Shown: one piece after another, positions 1-10,452 of the stretch
Layout of the letters: the number at the start of each line of letters is the position of its first letter
How positions within the stretch are numbered: position 1 is the first letter of the stretch
NCBI GenBank assembly: GCA_032017425.1
Contig: DALZPW010000005.1
Origin: Faucicola tetraodonis
GTDB lineage: Bacteria > Pseudomonadota > Gammaproteobacteria > Pseudomonadales > Moraxellaceae
DNA length: 64,000 bases
Reading direction: 5' to 3' (one strand)
Position numbers and translations under genes: made by a program
The notes under the pieces: model-generated
The model's input: only the letters and a program-made list of their open reading frames with translations
Database searches by the model: none
What the model was told of the DNA's origin: nothing

Positions 1-8
1 TACCTTGT

Positions 9-46
9 GCCACAGGTCATTGAATAAGCCACAGCTCATCGAATAA
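9..46. repeat. 19-bp tandem duplication upstream of gatA
   Basis: Two adjacent copies (9-27 and 28-46) of a 19-bp unit of the form GCCACAGSTCATYGAATAA, differing at two positions. The repeat lies just before the gatA start, in what would be the spacer after an upstream gene not in this window. It is one of several degenerate tandem duplications in the spacers here. Confidence 0.75.
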
Positions 47-84
47 CTTGTCAAATTTTTGTTAATTAATTATAAGTGAAAATT

Positions 85-1581
85 ATGTCTGAACTACATA
101 CGTTTTCGGTTGCCCAATTGGCGGCAGGTCTAAAAAATAAAGACTTTAGCAGTACCGAACTTACCCAACATTTTCTTAATCGGATTGCCCAGCATGATAA
201 AGTCATCAACAGCTTTATCACAGTCACGCCTGAACAAGCATTAGCGCAAGCTGCCGCCGCCGATAAATTATTGGCAGAGGGCAAAGGCGCAGACTTGACG
301 GGCGTACCACTGGCTCATAAAGACATTTTTTGTACCCAAGGCGTTTTAACCACTTGTGGCTCAAAAATGCTAGAAAACTTTGTGGCGCCTTACAACGCCA
401 CCATCGTTGAAAACTGCCAAAATGCAGGCTTAGTCATGCTTGGCAAAACCAGCATGGATGAGTTCGCGATGGGCTCGGACAATGAGTCATCTTACTTTGG
501 CGCCGTGCACAACCCTTGGGATATCAGCCGTGTACCAGGCGGTTCATCGGGCGGTAGCGCGGCAGCGGTTGCGGCAGGTTTTGCGCCCCTTGCCACAGGC
601 TCAGATACCGGCGGCTCAATTCGCCAACCTGCGTCATTTTGTGGTTTGACAGGGATTAAGCCAACTTACGGACGTGTCTCACGTTATGGCATGGTGGCGT
701 ATGCGTCAAGTTTTGACCAAGCTGGCAGTTTTGGTAAAACCGCAGAAGACTGCGCCTATTTGCTCAACGTGTTATCAGGTCATGACAGCAAAGACTCAAC
801 ATCCGCCAACAAAGATGTGCCGGATTTTGTCGCTAGTTTGACTAGCAAACGCCAAGCCAATGCCAGCCATGATAAACCGCTTCAAGGGTTACGCATCGGC
901 ATCCCAACCGAATACTTTGCCGATGGCTTAAATAGCGAGGTTAAAGCCAGTGTAGAAGCGGCATTAAAACAATACCAGGCCTTGGGTGCAAGCTTGGTGG
1001 ATGTGAATTTGACCAAACCTGAAATCACCCTTGCCACTTATTATTTGCTCGCCCCAGCCGAGGCTTCATCTAACTTATCGCGTTATGATGGGGTGCGTTA
1101 TGGCTACCGCTGTGATAGCCCAAAAAACTTGGAAGATTTATACACCCGCTCACGTTCTGAAGGCTTTGGTGCCGAAGTACAGCGCCGTATTTTGATGGGT
1201 ACCTATGCGCTATCAGCGGGTTATTTTGATGCCTATTATGTCAAAGCGCAAAAAGTACGCCGCCTCATCAGCCAAGATTTTACCAAAGCCTTTGAAAGCT
1301 GTGATGTCATTGCCACCCCAACTGCGCCAACGACGGCTTATAAAATCGGTGCAAGCCTTAGCCCTGCCGAAATTTATATGGGGGATGTTTATACCATTGG
1401 CGTGAATTTAGCCGGTTTACCTTCATTAAGCCATTCAGTGGGTTTTGATGGTGACAATCTGCCTGTGGGCTTACAGCTGATTGCAAAAGCATGGGATGAA
1501 GAGACGCTACTGCAAACTGCCGATGCGTATCAGCAAGTCACTGATTTTCACCAACAACTATCACCCATCGCCAAAGCCTAA
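85..1581 (+). CDS. gatA: Asp-tRNA(Asn)/Glu-tRNA(Gln) amidotransferase subunit A
   Basis: Glutaminase subunit of the GatCAB complex, which converts Glu-tRNA(Gln) and Asp-tRNA(Asn) to the amidated forms in the cytoplasm. The 498-aa protein has the amidase-signature family layout: a catalytic Lys at residue 79 (HKDIF), the Gly/Ser-rich [10 protein letters not shown] stretch, and [13 protein letters not shown] carrying the Ser-cisSer part of the triad. I chose the ATG at 85; an in-frame GTG at 76 would add only three residues. gatB follows after 11 bases with an AAGGAG site between them, so the two are co-transcribed. gatC is not visible and would be expected upstream of the window. Length is normal for the family. 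Confidence 0.97.
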   Translation: MSELHTFSVAQLAAGLKNKDFSSTELTQHFLNRIAQHDKVINSFITVTPEQALAQAAAADKLLAEGKGADLTGVPLAHKDIFCTQGVLTTCGSKMLENFVAPYNATIVENCQNAGLVMLGKTSMDEFAMGSDNESSYFGAVHNPWDISRVPGGSSGGSAAAVAAGFAPLATGSDTGGSIRQPASFCGLTGIKPTYGRVSRYGMVAYASSFDQAGSFGKTAEDCAYLLNVLSGHDSKDSTSANKDVPDFVASLTSKRQANASHDKPLQGLRIGIPTEYFADGLNSEVKASVEAALKQYQALGASLVDVNLTKPEITLATYYLLAPAEASSNLSRYDGVRYGYRCDSPKNLEDLYTRSRSEGFGAEVQRRILMGTYALSAGYFDAYYVKAQKVRRLISQDFTKAFESCDVIATPTAPTTAYKIGASLSPAEIYMGDVYTIGVNLAGLPSLSHSVGFDGDNLPVGLQLIAKAWDEETLLQTADAYQQVTDFHQQLSPIAKA

Positions 1582-1592
1582 GGAGCCTTGTT

Positions 1593-3089
1593 ATGACAAA
1601 CGAAAATAAACCGCAAGCGCCTTTAGTGGATGACTATGAAGTGGTTATCGGTATCGAAATCCACTGCCAACTCAACACCAACACCAAAATCTTCTCATCG
1701 GCTTCAACCCTATTTGGGCAAGAGCCCAACACCCAAGCCAATATTGTTGACCTAGCCATGCCAGGGGCGCTACCTGTACTCAACAAAGATGTGGTAGAAA
1801 AAGCGGTAATGTTTGGGCTTGGCGTCAATGCTGAAATCGGCATGATGAACGCCTTTGACCGTAAAAATTATTTTTATCCCGACTTGCCAAAAGGCTACCA
1901 AATCAGCCAAATGGCGCACCCGATTGTCGGTACAGGCTATATCGACATTGTGGTCAATGAAGGTGAAAAAAACGAATACCCCAAACGTATTCACATCACC
2001 CGTGCTCACTTAGAAGAAGATGCGGGCAAATCGGTGCATGATGCGGTGCCACAAATGACAGGCGTGGATTTAAACCGCGCCGGTACGCCGCTGATTGAAA
2101 TCGTCTCAGAGCCTGATATGCGCTCAGCTGCCGAGGCAGTTGCCTATGTCAAAGCCATTCACCAGTTGGTCACTTGGCTCGGTATTTCTGATGCCATTAT
2201 GGCGGAAGGCTCATTCCGTGCCGACTGTAACGTCTCCGTGCGAAAACCCGGTGCCGACTTGGGTACTCGCTGTGAGATTAAGAACCTTAACTCGTTTCGC
2301 TTTATTGAGCGTGCCATCACGGTTGAAATCGAGCGTCAAATTGACTTGATTGAAGACGGCGGCAAAGTCATACAAGCCACTCGCCTGTACGATCCCGACA
2401 AAGACGAAACGCGCTCAATGCGTACCAAGGAAGAAGCCAACGACTACCGCTACTTCCCAGACCCCGACCTTTTACCTGTGCATATTGATACCGCAACTTT
2501 TGAACAAATCAAAAACGCCATGCCAGAATTGCCAGTGGCACGTCGTGAGCGTTTTCAATCGGCGCTTGGCTTACCTGAATATGATAGCCGTATTTTAACC
2601 GCTAGCCGTTCGCTCGCTGATTACTTTGAGCAAGTAGTGGCAAATGTCGGTCATGATAGCGCCAAACTGGCTGCCAACTGGATAATGGGTGACCTGCTCG
2701 GCGCGCTCAACAAAGATGAAAAAACCATTGAGCAAAGCCCGATTTCGGTGAGCCAATTTGCCAAACTGCTAGCGCGTATCAAAGACAATACCTTATCAGG
2801 CAAACTGGCTAAACAAGCCTTTATCGCCCTATTCGCTGGCGAAGGCGGTGACGATGAAACAGCCGTGGATAAAATCATTGCCGATAAAGGTTTAAAACAA
2901 GAAACCGATACAGGCGCAATTAAGACGATTGTCGAAGACGTGTTGAAAAACAACCAAGCGATGGTCGATGAGTACAAGTCAGGTAAAGAAAAAGCCTTTA
3001 ACGGTCTTGTCGGTCAAGTGATGAAAGCCTCCAAAGGCAAAGCCAACCCGGCGCAAGTTAATCAGCTGTTAAAAGAACTAATTGGATAA
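1593..3089 (+). CDS. gatB: Asp-tRNA(Asn)/Glu-tRNA(Gln) amidotransferase subunit B
   Basis: tRNA-binding and kinase subunit of GatCAB; it activates the mischarged Glu or Asp so that ammonia from GatA can amidate it. The 498-aa protein starts with the typical [14 protein letters not shown] core and contains the [13 protein letters not shown] and EEDAGKS motifs of the GatB/E catalytic domain. The C-terminal third is the helical YqeY-like tRNA-binding domain. It is read directly behind gatA with an AAGGAG ribosome site. Full length, nothing unusual. Confidence 0.97.
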   Translation: MTNENKPQAPLVDDYEVVIGIEIHCQLNTNTKIFSSASTLFGQEPNTQANIVDLAMPGALPVLNKDVVEKAVMFGLGVNAEIGMMNAFDRKNYFYPDLPKGYQISQMAHPIVGTGYIDIVVNEGEKNEYPKRIHITRAHLEEDAGKSVHDAVPQMTGVDLNRAGTPLIEIVSEPDMRSAAEAVAYVKAIHQLVTWLGISDAIMAEGSFRADCNVSVRKPGADLGTRCEIKNLNSFRFIERAITVEIERQIDLIEDGGKVIQATRLYDPDKDETRSMRTKEEANDYRYFPDPDLLPVHIDTATFEQIKNAMPELPVARRERFQSALGLPEYDSRILTASRSLADYFEQVVANVGHDSAKLAANWIMGDLLGALNKDEKTIEQSPISVSQFAKLLARIKDNTLSGKLAKQAFIALFAGEGGDDETAVDKIIADKGLKQETDTGAIKTIVEDVLKNNQAMVDEYKSGKEKAFNGLVGQVMKASKGKANPAQVNQLLKELIG

Positions 3090-3096
3090 GTTGGTA

Positions 3097-3124
3097 TTGC
3101 AAATTCTGTCATTTTTGGTAGAAT
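3097..3124 (+). promoter_or_regulatory. sigma-70-type promoter of tRNA-Pro
   Basis: TTGCAA at 3097-3102 and TAGAAT at 3119-3124 are separated by 16 bases. The tRNA 5' end lies 12 bases downstream of the -10 box, so transcription would start a few bases before the mature tRNA. Confidence 0.6.
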
Positions 3125-3135
3125 AGTACACCTTT

Positions 3136-3212
3136 CGGGGCGTAGCGCAGTCTGGTAGCGCACTTGCATGGGGTGCAAGGGGTCGCGAGTTCGAATCCCG
3201 CCGTTCCGACCA
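3136..3212 (+). tRNA. tRNA-Pro (anticodon GGG)
   Basis: A 77-nt cloverleaf with encoded CCA. The acceptor CGGGGCG pairs with CGTTCCG including two G-U pairs, the anticodon stem is CTTGC/GCAAG with loop ATGGGGT giving anticodon GGG followed by G37, and the T arm contains GTTCGAATC. It reads CCC/CCU proline codons. It is a single-gene unit with its own promoter and a terminator directly behind. Confidence 0.95.
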
Positions 3213-3216
3213 AATT

Positions 3217-3249
3217 AAAAAGGCTTACGTTTTCGTAGGCCTTTTTCTT
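3217..3249 (+). terminator. intrinsic terminator of tRNA-Pro
   Basis: AAAAAGGCTTACG and CGTAGGCCTTTTT form a hairpin with a four-base loop and one G-U pair, followed by a T-rich run. It starts four bases after the CCA end of the tRNA. Confidence 0.85.
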
Positions 3250-3375
3250 TTTTAAGTTTTTGTTATACCTATTGTTACAGTATTTTTACGTGAATGTGAA
3301 AATAGTTTTTTTTGTTTTGATAGATAATTTATTGATAAAATTTTCTCCCTATTTGACTGTATCTTTTGAAAAATC

Positions 3376-3651
3376 ATGAGCGCGATCATTAAATCATTCC
3401 TTGCTAAGTATAAACTGACAAATTTGGCTGCGGCTTTGGTATGGGTGGTTTTACCACTTACTGCGCAAGCCGATAGCGGTCATCAAGCACAAACCAACAA
3501 AGATGCGATTGTACGCTCTTGTCCCAATCGTCTATGCCCCGTGGTGCAGACCCTACCCAAAGGCATCAAATTTAGCTGGATATTAGCCAAAAATGGCTTT
3601 GTGAACATTGCTGATTCTACCTTATGGGTATCCACTGCTGACATCAAATAA
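3376..3651 (+). CDS. small secreted protein, SH3-like
   Basis: 91-aa protein with a signal peptide: basic start, hydrophobic core LAAALVWVVLPL and a probable AQA|D cleavage site near residue 32. The mature part (about 58 aa) has two cysteines in RSCPNRLCPVV, then LPKG and a Trp-rich strand. The pattern 'A.vRs.pn..cpVv..LpkG....w....ngWvnI....WV' resembles bacterial SH3b domains, which often bind peptidoglycan. The SH3b reading is inferred from pattern only. Monocistronic, with a terminator 30 bases downstream. The next gene is a YkuD enzyme acting on peptidoglycan peptides, which fits a cell-wall theme but does not prove one. Confidence 0.7.
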   Translation: MSAIIKSFLAKYKLTNLAAALVWVVLPLTAQADSGHQAQTNKDAIVRSCPNRLCPVVQTLPKGIKFSWILAKNGFVNIADSTLWVSTADIK

Positions 3652-3678
3652 CTGATTGTGTGTTTTCAAATTTTTCTT

Positions 3679-3711
3679 AAAAAGCCTGTCATGAATATGA
3701 TGGGCTTTTTT
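3679..3711 (+). terminator. intrinsic terminator
   Basis: AAAAAGCC and GGCTTTTTT arms around an imperfect TGTCAT/ATGAT inner stem, ending in a T run. It separates the small secreted protein from the YkuD gene. Confidence 0.8.
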
Positions 3712-3749
3712 GTTATGATAGTCTAAGCTTAATATTGAACGAGTCGATT

Positions 3750-4247
3750 ATGCCTTACCCAAAAATCATTATTTCAATTGAAAAACAACAACTTACTTTA
3801 CATCTGAGCCCCACCCAATCACAAACTTACCCCATCTCTACCGCCAAAAATGGTATTGGACAACTGCAGGATACTGGCTGCACACCGCTCGGTGCGCACG
3901 TGATTAGCGAAAAATTTGGTGATAATTTACCTATCAACAGTGTATTTGCGGCACGTCAATTTACCGGCGAAATTTATGACGATCATTTGGCAACTACATT
4001 CCCCAATCGAGACTGGATTTTGACACGGATTTTGTGGTTAGAGGGAAATGAAACGGGCTTTAATAAAGGCGCCAATGAGCAAGGGGTGTGTGATACCAAG
4101 GCGCGTTACATTTACATTCATGGGACGCCCAATACCGAGCCGATGGGCATTCCGCTTTCTCATGGCTGTATCCGCATGCGCAATCAAGACATTATCACAC
4201 TGTATGACCAAGTGGATATTGGTACAGCGGTCGAAATTTTGCCGTAA
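3750..4247 (+). CDS. YkuD-domain L,D-carboxypeptidase/transpeptidase without signal peptide (ElsL-like)
   Basis: 165-aa protein consisting of little more than a YkuD catalytic domain. The signature is near the C terminus: IYIHGTPNT followed by SHGCIRMRN, with His and catalytic Cys in the family order. I start at ATG 3750, behind GAACGAG; the in-frame TTG 15 bases upstream is less likely. There is no signal peptide or transmembrane segment, unlike periplasmic L,D-transpeptidases. Acinetobacter has a comparable short cytoplasmic YkuD enzyme, ElsL, an L,D-carboxypeptidase that trims recycled tetrapeptides. By length and lack of export signal this gene is most like it. The YkuD fold is certain; the ElsL role is inferred. 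Confidence 0.85.
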   Translation: MPYPKIIISIEKQQLTLHLSPTQSQTYPISTAKNGIGQLQDTGCTPLGAHVISEKFGDNLPINSVFAARQFTGEIYDDHLATTFPNRDWILTRILWLEGNETGFNKGANEQGVCDTKARYIYIHGTPNTEPMGIPLSHGCIRMRNQDIITLYDQVDIGTAVEILP

Positions 4248-4442
4248 ATTTATCAAAATTAACCTTAATAATATATTAGATAAAATTAATAAATACAATT
4301 AATGGTTAAAAAAAATTACAAAATAGTTTTTATTTATTAGTATTTTAGGCATATAATAGCCGTGTCACATCAATCGGCTTTAACTTTAATTAATATTAAT
4401 AAGGTAGATTGATTATCAAATAACAATGAAAAGGAGCTGATT

Positions 4443-5051
4443 ATGTCAGTCGAAACATTACACAATATTGCAGAAACTCGCCGTTCTATCTACATGCTCA
4501 ATGACCAATTGCCTGTCTCAAAAGATGAGGTAGTTAAACTGGTTGAACATGCCGTGTTACATACCCCCTCTTCATTCAACTCACAATCAAGCCGCTTGGT
4601 GGTATTGTTTGGTGAAGATCATCAAAAACTTTGGCAAATTACCGAAGATTTGCTACGCGCGATGGTAAATGATGATGAAAAATTCAAATCAACTGCCGAT
4701 AAAATGGCCATGTTTAAAGCCGGTGCAGGGACTATCTTGTATTTTGAAGACCAATCAGTGGTCAAAGGCTTACAAGAACAATTCCCGCTGTATGCGCATA
4801 ATTTCCCAGTATGGGCAGAACACACCAGTGCCATGCACCAATATGCGATTTGGAACGCCTTAGCCGCGCTCAACATCGGTGCAAACTTACAGCATTACAA
4901 TGGTGTGATTGATGAAAAAGTGGCAGAAACATGGAACATCGATAGCAACTGGAAACTCATTGCGCAGATGGTATTTGGTGGTATCGCCGCCCCAGCAGGT
5001 GAAAAAACCTTTGAACCTATTGAAAAACGCTTAAAAGTTTACGGAAAATAA
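4443..5051 (+). CDS. nitroreductase-family oxidoreductase
   Basis: 202-aa protein of the nitroreductase fold, which uses FMN and NAD(P)H. It opens with AETRRSIYML, the Arg-Arg-Ser FMN-phosphate motif; TPSSFNSQSSRLVVLFG follows as in the Frm2/Hub1-like subgroup. The C-terminal part has GIAAPAGEKTFEPIEKRLKVY. The physiological substrate is unknown; members reduce nitro-compounds, quinones or unsaturated acids. An AAGGAG site lies eight bases before the ATG. Monocistronic, with a long AT-rich leader and a strong terminator downstream. Confidence 0.88.
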   Translation: MSVETLHNIAETRRSIYMLNDQLPVSKDEVVKLVEHAVLHTPSSFNSQSSRLVVLFGEDHQKLWQITEDLLRAMVNDDEKFKSTADKMAMFKAGAGTILYFEDQSVVKGLQEQFPLYAHNFPVWAEHTSAMHQYAIWNALAALNIGANLQHYNGVIDEKVAETWNIDSNWKLIAQMVFGGIAAPAGEKTFEPIEKRLKVYGK

Positions 5052-5079
5052 TTTTTTAATGTGCACTACAATGCATGTC

Positions 5080-5103
5080 CTAGTGCTAGTGCTAGTGCTA
5101 GTG
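5080..5103. repeat. hexamer tandem repeat CTAGTG x4
   Basis: Four perfect copies of CTAGTG between the nitroreductase stop and its terminator. A slippage-prone microsatellite outside any gene, so length change would only alter the spacing to the terminator. Confidence 0.9.
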
Positions 5104-5108
5104 ACAGC

Positions 5109-5141
5109 AAAAAGCCAATATCTGACGGTATTGGCTTTTTT
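5109..5141 (+). terminator. intrinsic terminator
   Basis: AAAAAGCCAATATC and GGTATTGGCTTTTTT form a strong hairpin with a T tail, closing the nitroreductase transcript. The remaining bases up to 5346 show no further feature. Confidence 0.88.
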
Positions 5142-5346
5142 ATATAAATTTGATTGCCATTAACTAAAAAATTAGCTCAGTAAAAACCCGACAATATACC
5201 GCATATTATCTACTGTCGGTATCGAAATTAGCGGCTAAATGCTGTCATCCATGACTGACCTAACTAGTCATACAGTGATTGACTGATTAGTGCTTTCTGC
5301 AGAGGCAATTTTCTTTAATTCACATGTCTACAATCAAGCCAAACTA

Positions 5347-6894
5347 CTACCAAAACTTTGGCGCATTTTTAACCGTTTTTAGACTCACCGCGCATTGCTC
5401 GGCACTCGCTTGCTCACGCCCGCTAAACCAACCCACCGCAAATAGTGCATTTGGGTCGGTTTTGGCTTTTTCCAAATAATTGGCATGACCGACCACGTTG
5501 TCATTATATTCACCGAGTACGTCTTGTGCAGGCTCTAAGTATTGCAAGAAAGCATTGAGCTCAGCTGCTTTTTTTCCTTTTTTGCCATTGGTTTGGCTGG
5601 CAAAAAGCGGCGCAGCAAACTCACTGACATAACGCAGGCTTTTTAGGTCTTTACGGACACCATGCTGGCTTTCAGTATCGAGACTGGCAAATTTATCACT
5701 TGCCACGGCAATCGCGGTAAATAGTTTTTCCAACTTCTTGGCAACAGTGGCTTTGGCTTTTGGGTTGTCCGCAGGTACGGCTAAATGGGTAAAACCAATC
5801 AGCTCTAAGAGCAGAATTTGAAAATCATTGGCTCTGACGGCATCAATCGGCATGATATCGACTGCCGTTGACCACTCGACATGCGGTGCACCGACTGACT
5901 CTAGCAGGGGCTGGGTTTTTATTTGCAAGATTTCTTTATCGCGATACTCCCCTAACAAGCTAAAGGTTTGTTTGAGTACCATCAGCCAATTTGGGTCAAT
6001 ATAATCTTGGGCAAATTTGAAATGTTTGAGGGCAGTACGTAAACGCCGAATGCCGACACGCAGTTGGTGCACTAAGTTGCCATCGGGACTGCCTTCAGCA
6101 ATTGCAGAGGCATTGGGCAAAATCTGCACTAGGCAGTTATTGACCACTGCCTGCAAAAACGCAAATTGGCTGATGCCTTTATGTAATTGCAGCACAGCCA
6201 AATCCGCTTTGACAGGCTCGGCAAATTGCTTATTCGCGAGTAGCAAACTACCCCGCTGGGCTTTGGTAACGGTTGATAAATATAATTTGTATTTTTTGCA
6301 CCAAGTTTTTGCAATGTCAATCAAATCACTTGGGTCACCTTCAAGCAGCTCAAATTCAATTTCATGAATATCCGATTGGGTTAACCCATGATTATTGGCG
6401 TGTTTTTGTGAGTTTAGGCGACCTATGCCAACCTTACCGATATCATAAGCGATTTCGATGCGGCTGTTATTTTTCTTAATTTGGCGAGAAGTGCGCTGCA
6501 CATCGGTGAAATATTGCACGGTTAAGGCTTGAGCGAGCTGGTCGAGCGGCATGATGTTCGTCAGCTGCGCTACGACTGTTGGCTCTGTAATCAGTGAAAC
6601 ATCGGGCACAAAGCTACTAACATCAAGGGTATCTGGCGTACCCGTCAGGCTCAGCACGGTATTGAGCTCAACGCGTTTGGCAACGCCATCACCCGCTGTT
6701 TTGAGGGTTTGTACCCATTGGCTGTCTTCAAAACGAATACGCAGGGCGATGCCTTGTTTGGCAAGGTCTTGATTGGCGGTATCAAAGTAATACGCAGATA
6801 GGCGCTGTTGCCGCGCAGTTTTGGTGTCGATGCTTTTTCTTAAGACGCTTTGTTGATAGCTTGGGACAGCAAACTTGAGTTCTAGTTCGTGCAT
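5347..6894 (-). CDS. CYTH and CHAD domain protein (inorganic triphosphatase, YgiF-like)
   Basis: 515-aa two-domain protein. The N-terminal 200 or so residues are a CYTH triphosphatase tunnel, starting with the metal-binding ELELKF (ExExK) motif and followed by YYFDTANQDL and alternating charged strands. The C-terminal 300 residues are a CHAD helical bundle with the conserved His at HQLRVGIRRLRTALKHF, a second His-containing helix (HGVRKDLKSLRYVSEF), and LQYLEPAQDVLGEYNDN. E. coli YgiF with this architecture hydrolyses inorganic triphosphate; CHAD domains bind polyphosphate. It stands alone on the minus strand. Length is slightly above YgiF. Confidence 0.92.
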   Translation of the reverse strand: MHELELKFAVPSYQQSVLRKSIDTKTARQQRLSAYYFDTANQDLAKQGIALRIRFEDSQWVQTLKTAGDGVAKRVELNTVLSLTGTPDTLDVSSFVPDVSLITEPTVVAQLTNIMPLDQLAQALTVQYFTDVQRTSRQIKKNNSRIEIAYDIGKVGIGRLNSQKHANNHGLTQSDIHEIEFELLEGDPSDLIDIAKTWCKKYKLYLSTVTKAQRGSLLLANKQFAEPVKADLAVLQLHKGISQFAFLQAVVNNCLVQILPNASAIAEGSPDGNLVHQLRVGIRRLRTALKHFKFAQDYIDPNWLMVLKQTFSLLGEYRDKEILQIKTQPLLESVGAPHVEWSTAVDIMPIDAVRANDFQILLLELIGFTHLAVPADNPKAKATVAKKLEKLFTAIAVASDKFASLDTESQHGVRKDLKSLRYVSEFAAPLFASQTNGKKGKKAAELNAFLQYLEPAQDVLGEYNDNVVGHANYLEKAKTDPNALFAVGWFSGREQASAEQCAVSLKTVKNAPKFW

Positions 6895-7191
6895 GATGGT
6901 GTCGATTAACCTATATAGCTAACGGATAAAACACCATCATAGCACAACTTTGCTTTTTAAAAATAACCACTTGGCTCATTTGTTGTTGGTAAAATTTTAA
7001 AGCATTTACATAACGCTCTATGATAAGTGATGACCAGTTACGCAATCACATCCAAACCTTCTTCTTTTAGCGATTTAAAGTCAGGTATTGATATAAAAAA
7101 AATCCATTTTAAGCTATCATAACCACAAAATTTTGATGAATTTTGTAATAAATATTTACACTGACCCTCGATTAAATAGGTTTTTTAATAA
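6895..7191. other. divergent spacer between CYTH-CHAD gene and rlmD
   Basis: 297 AT-rich bases holding the outward promoters of the two flanking genes. I see no coding potential and no convincing hairpin or repeat. Confidence 0.5.
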
Positions 7192-8703
7192 ATGTCAAAC
7201 GCTACCGCTGACCAAACGTCGTCTTCGCAACTCACCAAAAACCCAAGCAAAAAAATCAAACCCACCGCGCGGGTGCGTAAACGTTTGCAAGACGCCCCAC
7301 CCGTTACCCTAACAGTGACCAACCTTGCTCATGATGGACGTGGCGTGGCAAGTTACGGTGACCAGCCCGACCATCACCTCGATAAACATGGCAAAAAAGT
7401 ATTCGTTAGCTTTGCGCTGCCCAACGAGACCGTGAGCGTCAAAATCACAGGCTCACGTAAAAGCATGGAAGAAGGGGACGCGGCTCTCGTACTGGCAAAC
7501 CCAAACCCTGAACGCACGACCCCGCCTTGCCCGCATTTTGGGGTGTGTGGTGGCTGTAGCTTACAGCACTGGCAACCCGATGGGCAGATTCAATTTAAGC
7601 AATCTGTACTGGCAGAGCTGCTCGAACACCAAGCCCATATCCAGCCTGAACACTGGCTTCCGCCATTGGTGGCTGACCGTTTGGGCTACCGCACCAAGGC
7701 ACGTATGGGCGTGCGCTATGTCGAGAAAAAAGGCACGGCATTGGTCGGTTTTCGTGAGCGCGCCAGCAATTTTTTGGCAAATTTAAATGAATGCCATGTG
7801 CTTGATCCGCGTGTCGGCTTTGAAATTGAGAACTTAAAAGCGCTTATCAGTTCGCTTGACGCCCGTGACCATATTCCACAGCTTGAGTTAGCGATGGGTG
7901 AAACGCTTGATGATGTTATCGATAGCAAAAAATCCATCGCCGTCATTGTCCGTCACATGGTGGATTTAGGTGAGCATGATATCGCAAAACTGCAAGCCTT
8001 TTTTGCCGAGCGTAACTGGCAGTTATTTTTACAGCCCAAAGGTAGCGACACGGTACATCGTATTGACCCATTGTATGAAAATACTGCCCATGCGCGCCCA
8101 TCAAGCCTGACTGTGCCACCGACAGGCGGTTTGTTTTATCGGTTGCCCGAGTTTGATGTGACGTTTGAATTCTCGCCACTGGATTTTACCCAAGTCAATT
8201 TGTCAGTCAATCGTAAAATGACCAAGCTGGCAATTGATTTATTAGCGTTGCAGCCAGGCGAGCGAGTGCTTGATTTGTTTTGCGGCTTGGGCAATTTTAG
8301 TCTGCCACTGGCGCGTCAAGTGGGTGATACGGGCTTTGTGATTGGGGTGGAAGGCAGCAGTGAGATGACACAGCGCGCCAAAATGAATGCCACCGCCAAC
8401 GGCTTGCACCATACCGACTTTTTTGCCCAAGATTTGACCAAAGATTTCTCGAGTGAGCCTTGGGTTGGGCAAGTCGATGCGCTGCTGATTGACCCACCCC
8501 GCTCAGGCGCCTTAGAAGTGATGCAGTATCTGGATAAATTCAATGCCAAGCGCATCGTCTATGTGTCGTGCAATCCGATTACGCTTGCCCGCGATACCGC
8601 AGTGCTGCTTGACAAAGGCTACAAGCTCACCCATGCTGGCGTGATGGATATGTTCCCGCACACAGGGCATGTGGAAAGTATTGCACGCTTTGAGAAACGC
8701 TAA
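7192..8703 (+). CDS. rlmD: 23S rRNA (uracil-1939-C5)-methyltransferase
   Basis: 503-aa RumA/RlmD enzyme that methylates U1939 of 23S rRNA with S-adenosylmethionine. A basic N-terminal tail (about 35 aa) is followed by a TRAM domain ([19 protein letters not shown]). Iron-sulfur cysteines are in [15 protein letters not shown]. The SAM-binding motif is [16 protein letters not shown], the substrate-binding region is [10 protein letters not shown], and the catalytic Cys is in [14 protein letters not shown]. RumA-type proteins carry the Fe-S cysteines, which separates this one from TrmA. Its stop overlaps the stop of the convergent lipoprotein gene by three bases. Confidence 0.95.
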   Translation: MSNATADQTSSSQLTKNPSKKIKPTARVRKRLQDAPPVTLTVTNLAHDGRGVASYGDQPDHHLDKHGKKVFVSFALPNETVSVKITGSRKSMEEGDAALVLANPNPERTTPPCPHFGVCGGCSLQHWQPDGQIQFKQSVLAELLEHQAHIQPEHWLPPLVADRLGYRTKARMGVRYVEKKGTALVGFRERASNFLANLNECHVLDPRVGFEIENLKALISSLDARDHIPQLELAMGETLDDVIDSKKSIAVIVRHMVDLGEHDIAKLQAFFAERNWQLFLQPKGSDTVHRIDPLYENTAHARPSSLTVPPTGGLFYRLPEFDVTFEFSPLDFTQVNLSVNRKMTKLAIDLLALQPGERVLDLFCGLGNFSLPLARQVGDTGFVIGVEGSSEMTQRAKMNATANGLHHTDFFAQDLTKDFSSEPWVGQVDALLIDPPRSGALEVMQYLDKFNAKRIVYVSCNPITLARDTAVLLDKGYKLTHAGVMDMFPHTGHVESIARFEKR

Positions 8704-9884
8704 AATTTAGCTTTATTCATACAATTTAAATAGCGTACGTTGACTTTGTCGGCGTACCATTTGGTATTGTAGTCACGGCTGAGTTTTGCGCCAGAGATGA
8801 CCACCTGTGGCATGATGGCAGTAGGTGCATTTTTGCCAGTTTTCATTTTGTAAAGACTACCGATGGTGCGATAGGTTTCGGTATTTTCAAAATCTTGGCT
8901 TTTTTCTTTTGCCAAGTCCATACGCACTTGTCGCTCTGTTAGGCTAATCATGCCTTGTTGTATCATTGATATCAGCGCCTGCTCACTTTGGCTGATATTG
9001 GCACTGATTTTATTGCCTTTTTCATAAATCAATAAATCGCCATCATAGTCTATTTCGGCTTTGGATAACTCTTTTAGCATTTTTTGGAAAGCCGCATTAC
9101 GGCTTGAATACATCCCTGAGTTGTAGTCAGCAAAGCGATAAATCGGGTCTTGATAATTGGCTTTATACAGTAGTAAGCGATGGATACCATAGTACAATCC
9201 GCCATATTGGCTATATAGGTCTTTACGCAGTTCAAGGTTATTGCCATTCATCCGGCGATGGTCACGCGCATAACTTACTTGCACCTGCATTGAGCCTAAC
9301 GTGGTAATCGGGTCTAATTTTTCTTCGATATCCCCACCCACCAATTTGGTGACGCTGTTCAGCTTGCTGGCATAATATTTGCTTGAAAAATACGCAAACA
9401 TCTGATGATAAATATCGTCAAGTTCTTCTTCAGTTTTGACTTTAGCGATTTGTTTTTCAAAGCTGTTATCGGGGGTAGGCTCAGTTTTTAGCATGGTGCG
9501 AAAATACGGGGCTAGCGTTGAGCCTAATTTTTCTTCCAACTCTTCATTCATCGCTTTTAGGCTTGATTGCCCCAAATTCGGGACGGGCGGATTGGCTTTA
9601 AAATTAGACTCTTGGTCGATAATGGCGACAGCGGTACAAATATTTTGCGCGTTTTTTTCTATTTTTAAGGTATCAAATATTTGGTTGATGTCTTGTGCCC
9701 AGCTTTTGCTATCTTGTCCACGTTTGGGAATCAGTTTGGCAATTTGTTTGGCACCAATGGGCGAGTTAGCGTCGGTTTGCGTTTGAAAATAATCACACCC
9801 TGTCAATCCAAGCGATAAAGTCAGCGTTATCGCCAACATTGACAGGGTTTTACCAAAGTTCGCAAGGCTTATTGCGCGGGTCAT
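8700..9884 (-). CDS. DUF1615 family lipoprotein
   Basis: I start at the ATG at 9884 ([11 protein letters not shown]), giving 394 aa; an upstream in-frame ATG at 9950 adds 22 residues that do not look like part of the signal. The N terminus is a lipoprotein signal with lipobox LGLTGC, so it should be anchored in the periplasm. The mature protein has [19 protein letters not shown], which resembles the Glu-containing helix of lytic-transglycosylase-like folds, followed later by [12 protein letters not shown]. This matches the uncharacterised DUF1615 family common in gamma-proteobacteria. A muralytic role is an inference from the ES motif. Convergent with rlmD. Confidence 0.85.
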   Translation of the reverse strand: MTRAISLANFGKTLSMLAITLTLSLGLTGCDYFQTQTDANSPIGAKQIAKLIPKRGQDSKSWAQDINQIFDTLKIEKNAQNICTAVAIIDQESNFKANPPVPNLGQSSLKAMNEELEEKLGSTLAPYFRTMLKTEPTPDNSFEKQIAKVKTEEELDDIYHQMFAYFSSKYYASKLNSVTKLVGGDIEEKLDPITTLGSMQVQVSYARDHRRMNGNNLELRKDLYSQYGGLYYGIHRLLLYKANYQDPIYRFADYNSGMYSSRNAAFQKMLKELSKAEIDYDGDLLIYEKGNKISANISQSEQALISMIQQGMISLTERQVRMDLAKEKSQDFENTETYRTIGSLYKMKTGKNAPTAIMPQVVISGAKLSRDYNTKWYADKVNVRYLNCMNKAKF

Positions 9885-10452
9885 GGTAAAATCTGACGCT
9901 ATAGTAGTCGCATTTGTAACAAAATGAGATGGTAATTTCATTAAACTCACCTATACTGAACAAGATAGTTTTATCTTAATTTGGATTGAAGTTCGGGCAA
10001 ATCACTGATTGGGCAGTTGACTGACACTAACTTGAGTGGTACAAAAATTTTATCGACGGGTTGACTTGCAATTGTTTGCTAATAGACACATCTTAATAAA
10101 ATTAACACATGAATAAGCGTAATAAAGTTAGTGTTAAATGGCTAAACGTGGGCACCCCAAAACGGTTATGATATATAAAACGGTTAAGATATATAAAGTG
10201 GCTATGGCATTTATTTTATTTTAACCTTTAACATTTATTTTAAGGCCTAACACGCCCAAAACCAACGCACTATCATAGCTAAAACGCGCTGCTATAGCGA
10301 CTACTCTGTCATATTTTATTATTGCTAGCGCAGTATCAAATCAAACTTAATCACACAAAAATTCACAGGGAAAGTGAGTTGATAATTTTAAACGAACAAG
10401 GTTAGTTTTTTTGCTCTTTGAGGAAATCTGGTAAGTAAGGTGTAGAATTGAC
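9885..10452. other. spacer upstream of relA
   Basis: 568 AT-rich bases between the divergent lipoprotein and relA starts. An 18-bp tandem duplication lies at 10160-10195. No ORF with coding character was seen. The relA promoter must lie in the last 200 bases, but I cannot pick one confidently. Confidence 0.5.
10160..10195. repeat. 18-bp tandem duplication
   Basis: Two adjacent copies (10160-10177, 10178-10195) of AAACGGTTWWGATATATA differing at one base. A shorter, weaker relative follows. Located about 260 bases before relA. Confidence 0.8.

Noticed and set aside
5080..5103. Phase-variation switch
   Set aside because: The hexamer repeat lies after the stop codon of the nitroreductase-like gene and before its terminator, so it cannot change a reading frame or promoter spacing of a known gene.
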